Shown one piece after another: positions 8,499-16,874 of a stretch of 48,241 bases of DNA; position 1 is the stretch's first letter, and each line of letters starts with the position of its first letter. The position numbers and the translations under genes were made by a program. Source of the DNA: Acetatifactor sp. (lineage in GTDB: Bacteria > Bacillota > Clostridia > Lachnospirales > Lachnospiraceae). A model generated the notes under the pieces. It was not told the origin of the DNA, searched no databases, and saw only the letters and a list, made by a program, of their open reading frames with translations. The DNA lies in contig JAHBAA010000034.1 of NCBI GenBank assembly GCA_018385425.1, forward strand, positions 1 through 48,241. Direction: 5' to 3'.

Positions 8499-10700
8499 AT
8501 GGGTAGAAAAAATCAGGTTGAGTTATTAGCTCCGGCGGGCAGCCCGGATGGGTTATATGGAGCACTTCACGCCGGTGCGGATGCTGTTTATCTTGCCGGG
8601 AACAGATTCGGCGCAAGAGCTTATGCGGAGAATTTCGATACAGACGAGCTGACAGCCGGGATCAGATACAGCCACCTGCTTGGAAAACGGGTTTACCTGA
8701 CCGTGAACACACTTCTGAAGGAAGCAGAGCTTCAGGAGCTCTATGCGTATCTGGAACCTTTTTATCAGGCGGGACTGGATGGCGTGATCGTTCAGGATCT
8801 GGGGGTGTTTGCATATATTCGGGATCATTTTCCGGGTCTTGAGCTGCATGTCAGCACACAGATGTCTCTGTGTACCTCATACGGTGCCGGTCTCATGAAG
8901 GAACTGGGGGCCTGCAGGATCGTGCCTGCCAGAGAAATTTCATTGGAGGATATACGTTCCATCAAGGAGCATGTGGACATAGAGATAGAGAGTTTTATTC
9001 ACGGAGCGATGTGTTACTGCTATTCCGGGCAGTGTCTGTTCAGCAGTATCTTAGGCGGCAGAAGCGGCAACCGGGGCAGATGTGCTCAGCCCTGCAGACT
9101 GCCCTATTCTGTGCAGACAAAGAACGGACGATCTAAGGGACATTTCTTAAGTCTGAAGGATCTGTGCACGATTTGGGATATTCCTGCCCTGATTCAGGCG
9201 GGAATTGACTCCTTTAAGATCGAGGGCCGCATGAAGCGGCCGGAATATGCCGCTGGCACGGTTTCCGCATATCGCAGGGCGATCGACAGGTATCTGGAGT
9301 TGGAGGAAGAGTATGGCTCCGTGGAAGCGACGACCAGATTTTGGGTGGATCCTGAGGAGGAAAAGCTTCTGTCCTCCCTCTATATTCGCAGTCAGGTACA
9401 GAATGGATATTATAAGAAGCACAACGGAGCGGAGATGGTAACTATCCAAAGTCCCGCCTATACGGAGACGGACGACACTGTTTTGAAAGAGCTTGCCGGA
9501 CGCTTTCTTCAGGATAAAAAGAGGCTTCCTGTCACAATGGAGGCTTATCTCTATGAAGGGGCTCCTGCGGTGCTGAATCTGTCCTGTGGGGAGATTGCGG
9601 TCACTGCTGTGGGCGAAGAGGTAGAAACAGCACAGAACAGACCACTGACAGAAGAAAATGTGACAAAGCATCTGACCAAATTGGGGGATACTTGTTTTGT
9701 GTCGGATTCCTTCAGACTGAATCTGTCGGACACGGCCTTTTTGCCGGTGGGCAGGCTGAATGAACTTCGTCGCCAAGGGATACAATCTCTGGAGGAGGCA
9801 TTGCTTTCTGCCGGAGGATACGGCAGTGCAGAGCGCTTTGGTGAAGCATCTTCAAAGAGTCCGATGCCGCCCCGAATTTCTTCGAGAAAATATGCCTTTT
9901 CCATTGGTCTGGAAACGCTTGCTCAGTTAGACAGCACCGTGCAGTTTTTGCTGGATCACCCGGCTCTCGACAGGGTAGCATTGTATGTCAACGGTGATCT
10001 TTTTTCCGAGAATGATTTTCTAAAACGGATACCCGTGGAGACAAACGCTGATATTTTTGCGGCATTACCGCCGGTACTTCGGGAGAACGAGGGGGCCTTT
10101 TTGCAGGAGATGCTTTCCCTGAAAAAGAACGATCCCCGAATCACAGGTTTTTTGGTTCGCACCGTAGATGAACTCGGCTTTTTGACAAAAGAACTTCCGG
10201 ATTGTCTGATCCATACCGATGCCAATCTCTATTGCTTTAATACGGAAGCGGCAAGGGTATTGAGATGCCTGGCAGATTGTGTGTGCCTGCCCTATGAACT
10301 GCGCTCCGGGGAACAAAGCAGCCTGATGGAAAACTATCCGCAAACCTATGAGAAGATCGTGTATGGCAGAATTCCCATGATGGTGACAGCCAACTGTGTG
10401 GTCCGTACCGCCGACAAGTGTTGTCATGAGAACGGCAGGATCATTTCTCTGAAGGACAGAATGGGGAAGAATTTTCCCGTTGTGACTAACTGCCGACATT
10501 GCTGTAATACGATTTATAATTCCGTCCCTCTCTATTTGCCAAGGGAACATTCCGCGAAGGATCATAGTTACACCAGGTCTGTCCGTTTCACTACGGAGAA
10601 GAAGCAGGAGGTGGAAGCAGTGCTTGGAGGATTCCTTCTCGGAGAGGAGTTCACCTTGGATGACTATACTACAGGTCATGAGAAAAGAGGCGTTGAATAA
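8499..10700 (+). CDS. U32 family peptidase / RlhA-like tRNA or rRNA hydroxylation protein
   Basis: A 733-residue protein of the peptidase U32 family. The N-terminal barrel starts VELLAPAGSPDGLYGALHAGADAVY, described here as the family opening motif. The hallmark region lies around residues 165-195: FIHGAMCYCYSGQC, GGRSGNRGRCAQPCR, followed by FKIEGRMKRPEYA near 245. The long C-terminal part and total size fit the group that includes E. coli RlhA (23S rRNA hydroxycytidine formation) rather than the shorter TrhP or UbiU/V proteins. The Cys residues are consistent with the iron-sulfur cluster known in these families. Its exact RNA target is not predictable. The ribosome binding site before ATG 8499 is weak. 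Confidence 0.85.
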   Translation: MGRKNQVELLAPAGSPDGLYGALHAGADAVYLAGNRFGARAYAENFDTDELTAGIRYSHLLGKRVYLTVNTLLKEAELQELYAYLEPFYQAGLDGVIVQDLGVFAYIRDHFPGLELHVSTQMSLCTSYGAGLMKELGACRIVPAREISLEDIRSIKEHVDIEIESFIHGAMCYCYSGQCLFSSILGGRSGNRGRCAQPCRLPYSVQTKNGRSKGHFLSLKDLCTIWDIPALIQAGIDSFKIEGRMKRPEYAAGTVSAYRRAIDRYLELEEEYGSVEATTRFWVDPEEEKLLSSLYIRSQVQNGYYKKHNGAEMVTIQSPAYTETDDTVLKELAGRFLQDKKRLPVTMEAYLYEGAPAVLNLSCGEIAVTAVGEEVETAQNRPLTEENVTKHLTKLGDTCFVSDSFRLNLSDTAFLPVGRLNELRRQGIQSLEEALLSAGGYGSAERFGEASSKSPMPPRISSRKYAFSIGLETLAQLDSTVQFLLDHPALDRVALYVNGDLFSENDFLKRIPVETNADIFAALPPVLRENEGAFLQEMLSLKKNDPRITGFLVRTVDELGFLTKELPDCLIHTDANLYCFNTEAARVLRCLADCVCLPYELRSGEQSSLMENYPQTYEKIVYGRIPMMVTANCVVRTADKCCHENGRIISLKDRMGKNFPVVTNCRHCCNTIYNSVPLYLPREHSAKDHSYTRSVRFTTEKKQEVEAVLGGFLLGEEFTLDDYTTGHEKRGVE

Positions 10701-10751
10701 CAGGCCGGCGACATTGACGATGCCGGAGAGAAACGTAAAGGAAAAAGTTCC

Positions 10752-12089
10752 ATGCAAGAGTATATTGTTGAATTGGCCGGATATGGTATTTTGTTTTGTG
10801 TAGCACTGTTCACTGTCAGCAGCCTGATCGGTGTGCTGTTTGATGAGGAGAATCATCCATGGCTGAATTTGTTTTGCAGTCTGTTGATCGCTGCCACGCA
10901 GGTGATACTGTTTTTGGATCTGGCCATTGTATATCAGTCAATTGAATATCTTTTTTTGCTGGCTTTTATGTTGATTTTGTTGTTTGTGCTGGTAGGAATG
11001 ACACCGCTTCTCTATGAGGATTGCAGCCGGATGCTTCTGAATCTCTGCGGCATGATGATTTCTCTGGGCATCGGCATGATCTCCAGATTGTCCACCGACA
11101 AATCCTTTAAGCAGTATATGATCATCCTGTGCTCCCTGATGCTCTCCTTTTTGATTCCGTTTTTTATTTTGAAATGGAGAGGATTTCGGAAACTGACATG
11201 GCTGTACTGTGCCGCCGGAATCCTGCTGCTTGCAGGGGTACTTTTTGCGGGAAAAGTGGTCAATGGATCGAAACTAAACTTCTCCTTTGCGGAGGGGGTG
11301 AGCATTCAGCCCTCGGAGTTTGTGAAGTTATTGTTTCTCTTTTTCCTGGCATCCTTTCTCTCAAGAAATTCCGGTTTCCGCAGTGTGGCTGTCAGTGCAG
11401 TGTTTGCGGGACTCCATGTGATCATTCTGGTTCTCTCCAAGGATCTGGGCAGTGCGTTGATCTTTTTCGCCGGGTATGTGTTCCTCGTGTTTGCCGCAAC
11501 AGGGAATCCGTTGTACCTGTTGGCAGGAGGGGCCGGAGGAACGGCTGCGGCCTATGTGGCCTTTCGACTGTTTCGGCATGTGCAGATTCGTTATTTTGCG
11601 TGGAGAGATCCCTGGAAATATATTGAGCGGGAGGGGTGGGCCATCACCCAGTCCATGTTTGCATTCGGAAGCGGAAGTTGGTTTGGCATGGGACTGGGAA
11701 AAGGCAATCCAAAGTCCATCCCCTTTGTGGAACAGGATTTTATCTTTACCTGTATCTGCGAGGAATTGGGTGTCTGTGTAGGGATCTGTCTGATCCTGAT
11801 GACACTGATGGTGTTTCTGATCGCCTGCAAAATGGCTTATCGCATGAAGGATAAGTATTTTCAGCTGTTGGCCTTTGGCATCGGCTGCATGTATATTTTT
11901 CAGGTCTTTTTGACGGTGGGAGGGGGAATTACGCTGATTCCTCTAACCGGAGTGACCCTGCCCTTTGTCAGCTATGGGGGAAGCTCCAGCACGGTAACGA
12001 TGTTTATGATTTTTGTACTGCAGGCAATCGAAATGCGATGTGCTGCTGAGAGGAGAACAGTTCATGAAGGAAACGAAAAAGAACGATAA
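10752..12089 (+). CDS. FtsW/RodA/SpoVE (SEDS) family peptidoglycan glycosyltransferase
   Basis: A 445-residue polytopic membrane protein with about ten transmembrane segments. Family motifs are QPSEFVKLLFLFFLASFLS (about residue 183), SKDLGSALIFF (about 230, including the essential Asp), and the C-terminal block FVSYGGSSS (about 405). SEDS proteins polymerise lipid II into glycan strands together with a class B PBP, and the gene overlaps such a PBP by 26 bp. The pair is therefore probably a dedicated SEDS-bPBP synthase. Whether it serves division (FtsW), elongation (RodA) or sporulation (SpoVE) cannot be told from sequence. ATG 10752 has AAAGGA 9 bp upstream. Confidence 0.93.
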   Translation: MQEYIVELAGYGILFCVALFTVSSLIGVLFDEENHPWLNLFCSLLIAATQVILFLDLAIVYQSIEYLFLLAFMLILLFVLVGMTPLLYEDCSRMLLNLCGMMISLGIGMISRLSTDKSFKQYMIILCSLMLSFLIPFFILKWRGFRKLTWLYCAAGILLLAGVLFAGKVVNGSKLNFSFAEGVSIQPSEFVKLLFLFFLASFLSRNSGFRSVAVSAVFAGLHVIILVLSKDLGSALIFFAGYVFLVFAATGNPLYLLAGGAGGTAAAYVAFRLFRHVQIRYFAWRDPWKYIEREGWAITQSMFAFGSGSWFGMGLGKGNPKSIPFVEQDFIFTCICEELGVCVGICLILMTLMVFLIACKMAYRMKDKYFQLLAFGIGCMYIFQVFLTVGGGITLIPLTGVTLPFVSYGGSSSTVTMFMIFVLQAIEMRCAAERRTVHEGNEKER

Positions 12090-13515
12090 AGCAAAGCGTT
12101 TTCCTATCGTCGTGATTGGAACCTTCTTCTGCGCTCTGTTTGTGTATATGATCCTATTTCTGATCCGGTTTGTCTTGGAAAATGAACAGGATATGGTGAA
12201 TCACAGCTACAACTCCAGACAGGATATCCTGCTGTCACAAAACTATCGGGGGACGATCTTCTCGGAGGACGGCCAGGTGCTTGCCAGGGCAGTCATCGAT
12301 GAGATCGGACATGAGACCAGGGAATATCCCTATGGGAAGCTGTTTGCCCACGCTGTCGGCTATTCCGTCAACGGCAGAATGGGTGTGGAGGCCTTTGCCA
12401 ACTATTATCTGATCAACACGAATATTTCCGTCAACAGCAAGGTTCAGAATGATCTGGCCGGGCTGAAAAATCCAGGGGACAGTGTCTATTCGACTTTGAA
12501 CACGAAGCTCCAGGAGGTTGCAGACAGAGAACTGAATGTTTATCGCGGTGCTGTGATCGTCACAGAGGTGAAGACGGGAAGAGTGCTGGCACTTGTATCA
12601 CACCCGAATTTTGATCCGAATACTGTGGAGGATCAGTGGGATTCTTTTTTGAACGATCAAACGGATGCGGTCCTTTTAAACCGTGCCACACAGGGATTAT
12701 ACCCTCCCGGATCTACGTTTAAGATCGTAACCTCGCTGGAATATATGCGCGAATTTCCGGATGATTATGAGAAGTTTTCCTTTGTCTGCAGCGGTGAATA
12801 CAAGCATGGCGACCGTAGGATCAGCTGTTATCACGGGACGAAGCATGGCACGGTCGACTTCCGGAAGGCTTTCGCAAAGTCCTGTAATTCCGCATATGCG
12901 AACATCGGGATGGCTCTGGACAGGGAGCACTTTCAGTCGACGCTCTCCGAACTGCTTTTCGGCAGGGAGCTGCCTTTTGACATGGTCTATTCCAAGAGCA
13001 GTGCACCGGTAAACGGACAGACCTCTGACAGTGAGATGATGCAGGTTGCAATCGGTCAGGGTATGACTCAGATCACACCCCTGCATCTTCATATGATCAC
13101 AAGTTCCATTGCCAACGGGGGCGTGCTGATGAAGCCTTACCTGGTGGATCGGGTGGAGTCTGTGGAAGGAAAAGTGGTGAAAAGCTATCAGCCCTCCGCG
13201 GAGGGAAGTCTTATGACCGTGGAGGAGTCTGCGGTTCTCACCGAACTGATGAAAGCGGTGGTGGAAGAGGGAACGGCCCGCAGACTGAAGGATCTGCCGG
13301 TGACTGTGGCGGGCAAAACAGGTTCTGCCGAGTTCGGTAATGTGAAGGGAGAGAGCCATGCCTGGTTTACCGGATTTGCTCCCGCTGAGGATCCGGAGAT
13401 TGCGGTGACGATTCTTGTCGAGGAGGCCGGAAGCGGCGGAGATTATGCGGTTCCCTGTGCAAAAGCGATTTTTGAAACTTATTTTTCCAAAGAAAAGGTT
13501 GCACAGGAGCCCTGA
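12064..13515 (+). CDS. Class B penicillin-binding protein (D,D-transpeptidase)
   Basis: A 483-residue protein with a single N-terminal membrane anchor (about residues 12-37) and a C-terminal transpeptidase domain that cross-links peptidoglycan outside the cell. The catalytic motifs are present: SxxK as STFK (Ser217), SxN as SCN (273-275) and KTG at about 418 (AGKTGSAEFG). The N-terminal part carries the RGTIFSEDGQVLA motif of the FtsI/PbpA pedestal. ATG 12064 with AGGAG upstream overlaps the SEDS gene end, so the two are translationally coupled. Its size is small and PbpA-like, without PASTA domains. Confidence 0.95.
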   Translation: MKETKKNDKAKRFPIVVIGTFFCALFVYMILFLIRFVLENEQDMVNHSYNSRQDILLSQNYRGTIFSEDGQVLARAVIDEIGHETREYPYGKLFAHAVGYSVNGRMGVEAFANYYLINTNISVNSKVQNDLAGLKNPGDSVYSTLNTKLQEVADRELNVYRGAVIVTEVKTGRVLALVSHPNFDPNTVEDQWDSFLNDQTDAVLLNRATQGLYPPGSTFKIVTSLEYMREFPDDYEKFSFVCSGEYKHGDRRISCYHGTKHGTVDFRKAFAKSCNSAYANIGMALDREHFQSTLSELLFGRELPFDMVYSKSSAPVNGQTSDSEMMQVAIGQGMTQITPLHLHMITSSIANGGVLMKPYLVDRVESVEGKVVKSYQPSAEGSLMTVEESAVLTELMKAVVEEGTARRLKDLPVTVAGKTGSAEFGNVKGESHAWFTGFAPAEDPEIAVTILVEEAGSGGDYAVPCAKAIFETYFSKEKVAQEP

Positions 13516-13527
13516 ATAGACTATACT
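13499..13527 (+). promoter_or_regulatory. Possible promoter for the NUDIX gene
   Basis: TTGCAC (13499-13504), 17 bp, TATACT (13522-13527), overlapping the end of the PBP gene. Only half of the -35 matches consensus, so this is a moderate call. Confidence 0.4.
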
Positions 13528-13569
13528 GAATGTAGTTGTGTACATGCACACCAGTCAGGAGGAATTGCA

Positions 13570-14022
13570 ATGATTGAAGCAACAAGCTGTGGTGGTGTGG
13601 TAATATTTCGTGGGAAGATCCTTCTCCTTTACAAGAATTATCGTAACAAGTATGAAGGATGGGTATTGCCGAAGGGCACTGTGGAGTCCGGCGAGGATTA
13701 TAAGCAGACCGCACTCCGTGAAGTGCTGGAGGAATCGGGAGCGAAGGCTACCATTATTAAGTACATTGATAAGAGTGAATACACCTTTACGGTTCCGGAG
13801 GATACTGTTTCCAAGGAGGTACATTGGTACCTGATGATGGCTGACAGCTATTACAGCAAGCCACAGAGGGAAGAATTTTTTGTGGACTCCGGTTTTTACA
13901 AGTATCATGAGGCTTATCATCTGCTGAAGTTTGCCAATGAGAAACAGATTCTTGAGAAGGCGTATGCCGAGTATTTAGAACTGAAAAAGAACAATCTTTG
14001 GGGGGCTCGGAAATATTACTAG
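13570..14022 (+). CDS. NUDIX hydrolase
   Basis: A 150-residue NUDIX protein that should cleave a nucleoside diphosphate linked to another moiety, using divalent metal. The NUDIX box is intact: GTVESGEDYKQTALREVLEE followed by SGA, fitting Gx5Ex7REUxEExGU. The start SCGGVVIFRGKILLLYKNY followed by GWVLPKG resembles Ap4A-hydrolase and MutT-like enzymes of Firmicutes. Substrate is unknown. ATG 13570 has AGGAGG 7 bp upstream. Neighbours give no clear pathway. Confidence 0.9.
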   Translation: MIEATSCGGVVIFRGKILLLYKNYRNKYEGWVLPKGTVESGEDYKQTALREVLEESGAKATIIKYIDKSEYTFTVPEDTVSKEVHWYLMMADSYYSKPQREEFFVDSGFYKYHEAYHLLKFANEKQILEKAYAEYLELKKNNLWGARKYY

Positions 14023-14082
14023 TGTTTCCGGCTCTTTTTGGATTATCTTGCGTATTTGTCAATTGAGAGGTGCGAATGGTCT

Positions 14083-14400
14083 ATGAGATATCGGCCCTGG
14101 TTGTATATTGGTGACAGTATTGACCCTATGAAAGTGATTGGAATCAGGAAGAAATTGGAGGAGAATCCATTCTTCGCAGGAGTCGTACTGATCGTACTGT
14201 CTGCCAACGATTATGATCAACTGGATATCATTGATGCGAGGGAACTTGCCCAACCCTTTTTCAGGAAGTCAGAGCTTTCTGTGGTCGGCATTGCCCGAGA
14301 CAGAGATGAGGCGCTGGAACTGGTCAGACAGATGGCGGCGGAGTGCCTTTCAGACAGAGGGGATTGCGCTTTGAAGGAGTATCTTTCATGGGAGGAATAA
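14083..14400 (+). CDS. Hypothetical protein (about 105 aa)
   Basis: I do not recognise this family. The 105-residue product begins MRYRPWLYIGDSIDP and has an alternating hydrophobic core (GVVLIVLSANDYDQLDII) and acidic, Glu- and Asp-rich helices. It looks like a small soluble alpha/beta protein with no signal peptide or membrane segment. ATG 14083 is preceded by GAGAGGTG at about 11 bp; the earlier TTG start at 14038 is less likely. It overlaps the DUF2953 gene by 13 bp, so it probably belongs to the same transcription unit as the ytfI/gerW pair. Confidence 0.7.
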   Translation: MRYRPWLYIGDSIDPMKVIGIRKKLEENPFFAGVVLIVLSANDYDQLDIIDARELAQPFFRKSELSVVGIARDRDEALELVRQMAAECLSDRGDCALKEYLSWEE

Positions 14401-15308
14401 TACTTGGCTTATTGCGAGGCATCGGAATCATTTTTCTGATTCTGATTGCAGCGATGTTTTTTTTGCTGCTGATCGTGCTGTTTGATCCGATAACGTATCG
14501 TGTCCGTGGGGAAAAGTCCCCTGAGGTGCTTTTTTGCCGGGTAAAGGTCAATTGGCTGTTCGGAATCATTCGGTTCCGATTGACTTTTGACGAGAAGCTG
14601 CAGACGAGACTGTATCTGCTTTGGTTTGATTTGCTAAAAAAGAAAAACGTTGGAGAGACAGTAAAAGCATCTGCACAGGGGAGCGTGAAGCGATCCGTTG
14701 TTTCTTCTGATGAAACCATGCCGGAACACGGTGCTGCACCGGAAGATGATGTTTCGGAAGACCAAACAGACAGAGCTTGGACCGAAGGGGACAGCGATAC
14801 TGATTCACCCTCCGGGGGCGATCCTGCCGCACAGCCCTCTGCAGAAGGAAAAAAGAAAAGTATTATTCAGAAGATCAGAGATCTTCCTGATACAATTCGC
14901 GGAATACGTGATAAAATCCGTGATATTCGGAACAATATTACTGAGTATAAGGAGATTCTGGAGGATCCCAACACCAGGCAGCTTTGGAAGAAGAGCAAGG
15001 GTTCTCTGTTTCGAATGTTAAGGGCGATTTGCCCGCGCAAATGCGAGGGAAGGATCCTGTATGGTACCGGTTCGCCTGACACCACAGGATATCTTTATGG
15101 GGTATACGGGCTGCTTTCTCCCAAACTGGGGAAGAAATTAGTGGTGGAACCCGATTTTCAGGAGACTGTTTTGGAGGGAGAGGTCCGGATTCGAGGCAGA
15201 GTCTTCCTGATCACACTTCTTGTTGCCGGCCTTTCTGTTCTCTTCAGGAAGGAACTGAGGATTTTATTGAAACAAATTAAACTGATACAAACAAAAACCA
15301 GGAGGTAA
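14388..15308 (+). CDS. DUF2953 domain protein (YtfI-like)
   Basis: A 306-residue membrane-associated protein with a strongly hydrophobic N-terminal segment (about residues 3-30), a central acidic, Ser/Asp-rich low-complexity region (about 100-150), a basic helix and a C-terminal hydrophobic segment (VFLITLLVAGLSVLF). The motif GTGSPDTTGYLYGVYG matches the DUF2953 pattern. In Bacillus subtilis a DUF2953 protein (YtfI) is encoded next to ytfJ/gerW, and the same pair occurs here with only 3 bp between the genes. ATG 14388 has AAGGAG 9 bp upstream. The function is unknown; a sporulation role is inferred from the pairing. Confidence 0.85.
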   Translation: MGGIILGLLRGIGIIFLILIAAMFFLLLIVLFDPITYRVRGEKSPEVLFCRVKVNWLFGIIRFRLTFDEKLQTRLYLLWFDLLKKKNVGETVKASAQGSVKRSVVSSDETMPEHGAAPEDDVSEDQTDRAWTEGDSDTDSPSGGDPAAQPSAEGKKKSIIQKIRDLPDTIRGIRDKIRDIRNNITEYKEILEDPNTRQLWKKSKGSLFRMLRAICPRKCEGRILYGTGSPDTTGYLYGVYGLLSPKLGKKLVVEPDFQETVLEGEVRIRGRVFLITLLVAGLSVLFRKELRILLKQIKLIQTKTRR

Positions 15309-15311
15309 GGT

Positions 15312-15731
15312 ATGGCTGATAACAATGGAAAAGAGAACTTTCAGGGCGTAGTGGAGGCATTGCTGAAAGGAATGGACACAGTATTGTCCACAAAGACAGT
15401 GGTAGGTGAGGCTACTCATATTGGGGATACCATCATATTGCCTCTTGTTGATGTTTCTTTCGGCGTAGGTGCCGGAGCCAGCAACAACGGCGAAAAGTCT
15501 TCCGCTTCCGGAGTAGGAGGTTTGGGAGGAAAGATGACGCCCAGTGCAGTCCTTGTGATTAAGGACGGAGAGACCAAGCTTGTAAACATCAAGAATCAGG
15601 ACGCTGTGACGAAGGTCATTGATCTGATTCCCGATCTGGTGAACAAGCTGTCAAAGAACGGCAAGAAGAATCAGGATCAGACGGTCAGCGATTCCGCTGC
15701 AATTGATGCTGCATTTCCGGAAGAGCAATAG
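15312..15731 (+). CDS. gerW: GerW (YtfJ) family sporulation protein
   Basis: A 139-residue soluble protein of the GerW/YtfJ family. It shows VEALLKGMDTVLSTKTVVGE near the N-terminus, then DTIILPLVDVSFGVGAGAS, a Gly-rich loop (GVGGLGGK) and an SAVLVIKDGETKLVNI strand, the typical family order. In B. subtilis YtfJ is a spore protein needed for normal germination. It follows the DUF2953 gene by 3 bp. Its presence supports a spore-forming ancestry for the organism, though the family also occurs in non-spore-formers. Confidence 0.93.
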   Translation: MADNNGKENFQGVVEALLKGMDTVLSTKTVVGEATHIGDTIILPLVDVSFGVGAGASNNGEKSSASGVGGLGGKMTPSAVLVIKDGETKLVNIKNQDAVTKVIDLIPDLVNKLSKNGKKNQDQTVSDSAAIDAAFPEEQ

Positions 15732-15741
15732 GCTGCAGAAA

Positions 15742-15770
15742 GAATAGACCACATATTTTTGGCATACAAT
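15742..15770 (+). promoter_or_regulatory. Sigma-E/sigma-K-like sporulation promoter
   Basis: GAATAGA (15742-15748), 14 bp, CATACAAT (15763-15770). The -10 matches the B. subtilis sigma-E consensus CATACAHT completely, and also fits sigma-K CATANNNTA; the -35 matches 5 of 7 bases of KMATATT. It precedes a 46-codon membrane ORF next to gerW. The assignment is by pattern only. Confidence 0.5.
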
Positions 15771-15826
15771 AGAGCGAGGAATCATTTGCCTGTAGAGTGT
15801 TATGCGAAGAATATGTGGTCTTTTTG
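15746..15826 (+). terminator. Long-stem hairpin after gerW, split by an internal promoter
   Basis: AGACCACATATT (15746-15757) pairs perfectly with AATATGTGGTCT (15810-15821), and the pairing extends inward with few mismatches. It is followed by TTTT and then CAATTTTTC. The loop is about 40 nt. It probably stops read-through from gerW. Transcripts begun at the internal promoter (start expected near 15777) would lack the left arm. Confidence 0.55.
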
Positions 15827-15942
15827 CAATTTTTCTTGCGTTGGGGATGCTGTTGAAAATAGCAATCGATTCGATGCTGATCACTTATATTGTGATATTG
15901 ATCCTTCTGTTTCTTGGGTGCCTGTGCTGTTATGAGAACTAG
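15802..15942 (+). CDS. Small membrane protein, 46 aa (putative)
   Basis: A short ORF missing from the ORF track: MRRICGLFAIFLALG, then a central IDS, then a second hydrophobic run ending LGCLCCYEN. Two hydrophobic segments separated by a short polar turn, with Cys at both ends, suggest a small double-spanning membrane peptide. Small Cys-containing membrane proteins of this type are common in clostridia, but I cannot name a family. The only in-frame start is ATG 15802, directly after an in-frame TAG. The ribosome binding site is weak (AGAG), which lowers confidence. The sporulation-type promoter upstream and gerW next door suggest mother-cell expression. Confidence 0.5.
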   Translation: MRRICGLFAIFLALGMLLKIAIDSMLITYIVILILLFLGCLCCYEN

Positions 15943-15946
15943 ATAT

Positions 15947-16001
15947 CCCTTTTCAAGACTTGACATACAAGCCATGTCGGGGCAATATGCTCAGAAAAGG
16001 G
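15947..16001. repeat. Inverted repeat in the gerW-rpmB convergent region
   Basis: CCCTTTTC (15947-15954) is complementary to GAAAAGGG (15994-16001), with a 39-nt loop containing GACAT/ATGTC. There is no T-run on the plus strand after it. Otherwise this part of the 328-bp region between gerW and rpmB holds only the small ORF, its promoter and the terminators listed. Confidence 0.35.
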
Positions 16002-16008
16002 AAAAAAT

Positions 16009-16040
16009 AAATCCCTCCCCGAAATCGAGGAGGGATTTTT
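16009..16040. terminator. Bidirectional terminator between the small ORF and rpmB
   Basis: AAATCCCTCC (16009-16018) pairs with GGAGGGATTT (16029-16038). On the plus strand it ends in TTTTT; on the minus strand the stem is followed by ATTTTTT. It lies 20 bp beyond the rpmB stop, so it is the rpmB terminator and can also stop plus-strand transcripts. Confidence 0.85.
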
Positions 16041-16059
16041 GGATGCATCATCAAATCAA

Positions 16060-16245
16060 TTAAGCACGCTCAACCTTACCAGACTTCAGACATCCGGTGC
16101 AGACATGCATTCTCTTAGAGCCGCCGTTAACCTTGCACTTTACGCTCTTTACATTAGAATTCCAAATTGCATTGCTTCTTCTATGAGAATGGCTTACGTT
16201 GTTACCAAAATGAACGCCCTTGCCACAAACATCACACTTAGCCAT
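16060..16245 (-). CDS. rpmB: 50S ribosomal protein L28
   Basis: A 61-residue basic protein of the large ribosomal subunit. MAKCDVCGKGVHFGNNVSHS opens the protein and CTGCLKSGKV closes it. The two CxxC pairs (residues 4 and 7; 49 and 52) mark the zinc-binding C+ form of L28. A strong AGGAGGTG lies 7 bp upstream of the start on the minus strand. The gene is divergent from the asp23-fakA-recG cluster, the same neighbourhood as rpmB-yloU-yloV-recG in Bacillus. Confidence 0.97.
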   Translation of the reverse strand: MAKCDVCGKGVHFGNNVSHSHRRSNAIWNSNVKSVKCKVNGGSKRMHVCTGCLKSGKVERA

Positions 16246-16287
16246 ATTGACACCTCCTCGACAAAAAGATAAGTTCGCAACATTGAT

Positions 16288-16316
16288 ATCTTAACAGATA
16301 ATGTCTATAAAATCAA
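16288..16316 (-). promoter_or_regulatory. rpmB promoter
   Basis: On the minus strand: TTGATT (16316-16311), 17 bp, TAAGAT (16293-16288). It lies about 45 bp upstream of the rpmB start. The rest of the 251-bp rpmB-asp23 gap has A/T runs and a TGGTAGAAT extended -10 on the plus strand (16374-16382) that could serve the asp23 operon. Confidence 0.65.
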
Positions 16317-16496
16317 GTAGAAAAAAATTTTTTTACTAATTTTGTAAATTCTGTTTCTTTTTTTTGCAAAAACTGGTAGAATGAATTGCGTATGTGTGCG
16401 GATTTGGAAGCCGTATCACCGGGTTGATTGTCCTATGTACGCTGAAGCAGTGAAGCTGCAGAAGGGACAAAACAAAACAGAAAGGAAGATTTCTAT

Positions 16497-16856
16497 ATGA
16501 AGGGCTCAACTTTGAATACTCACTTGGGGAATATTTATATTGACAATGAAGTGATTGCGCAGTATGCGGGCAGTGTTGCGGTAGAGTGCTTTGGTATTGT
16601 AGGAATGGCCGGAGTCAGCATGAAGGATGGTCTGGTGAAGCTTTTGAAGAAGGAAAGTCTGACCAGAGGCATCACAGTCACCTTAAGCCAGAATAAGCTT
16701 GTGTTGGATTTTCATGTAATCGTTGCATATGGCATCAGTATCCGCACGGTTGCGGACAACCTGATCGAGAACGTAAAGTACAAGGTAGAAGAGTTTACCG
16801 GAATCGAAATTGCCAAGATCAACATCTATGTAGATGGTGTCAGAGTGATTGATTAA
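16497..16856 (+). CDS. Asp23/Gls24 family protein (YloU-like)
   Basis: A 119-residue Asp23-family protein. It starts NTHLGNIYIDNEVIAQYAG, has CFGIVGMAG in the centre and ends IEIAKINIYVDGVRV, the usual family layout. Members are small cytosolic or membrane-associated proteins linked to cell-envelope homeostasis. In Firmicutes the gene regularly precedes fakA (yloU-yloV), as it does here with 18 bp between them, so a link with fatty-acid phosphorylation or the envelope is plausible. ATG 16497 has AAAGGAAG 8 bp upstream. Confidence 0.92.
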   Translation: MKGSTLNTHLGNIYIDNEVIAQYAGSVAVECFGIVGMAGVSMKDGLVKLLKKESLTRGITVTLSQNKLVLDFHVIVAYGISIRTVADNLIENVKYKVEEFTGIEIAKINIYVDGVRVID

Positions 16857-16874
16857 TGATAGGAGGACCTAATC

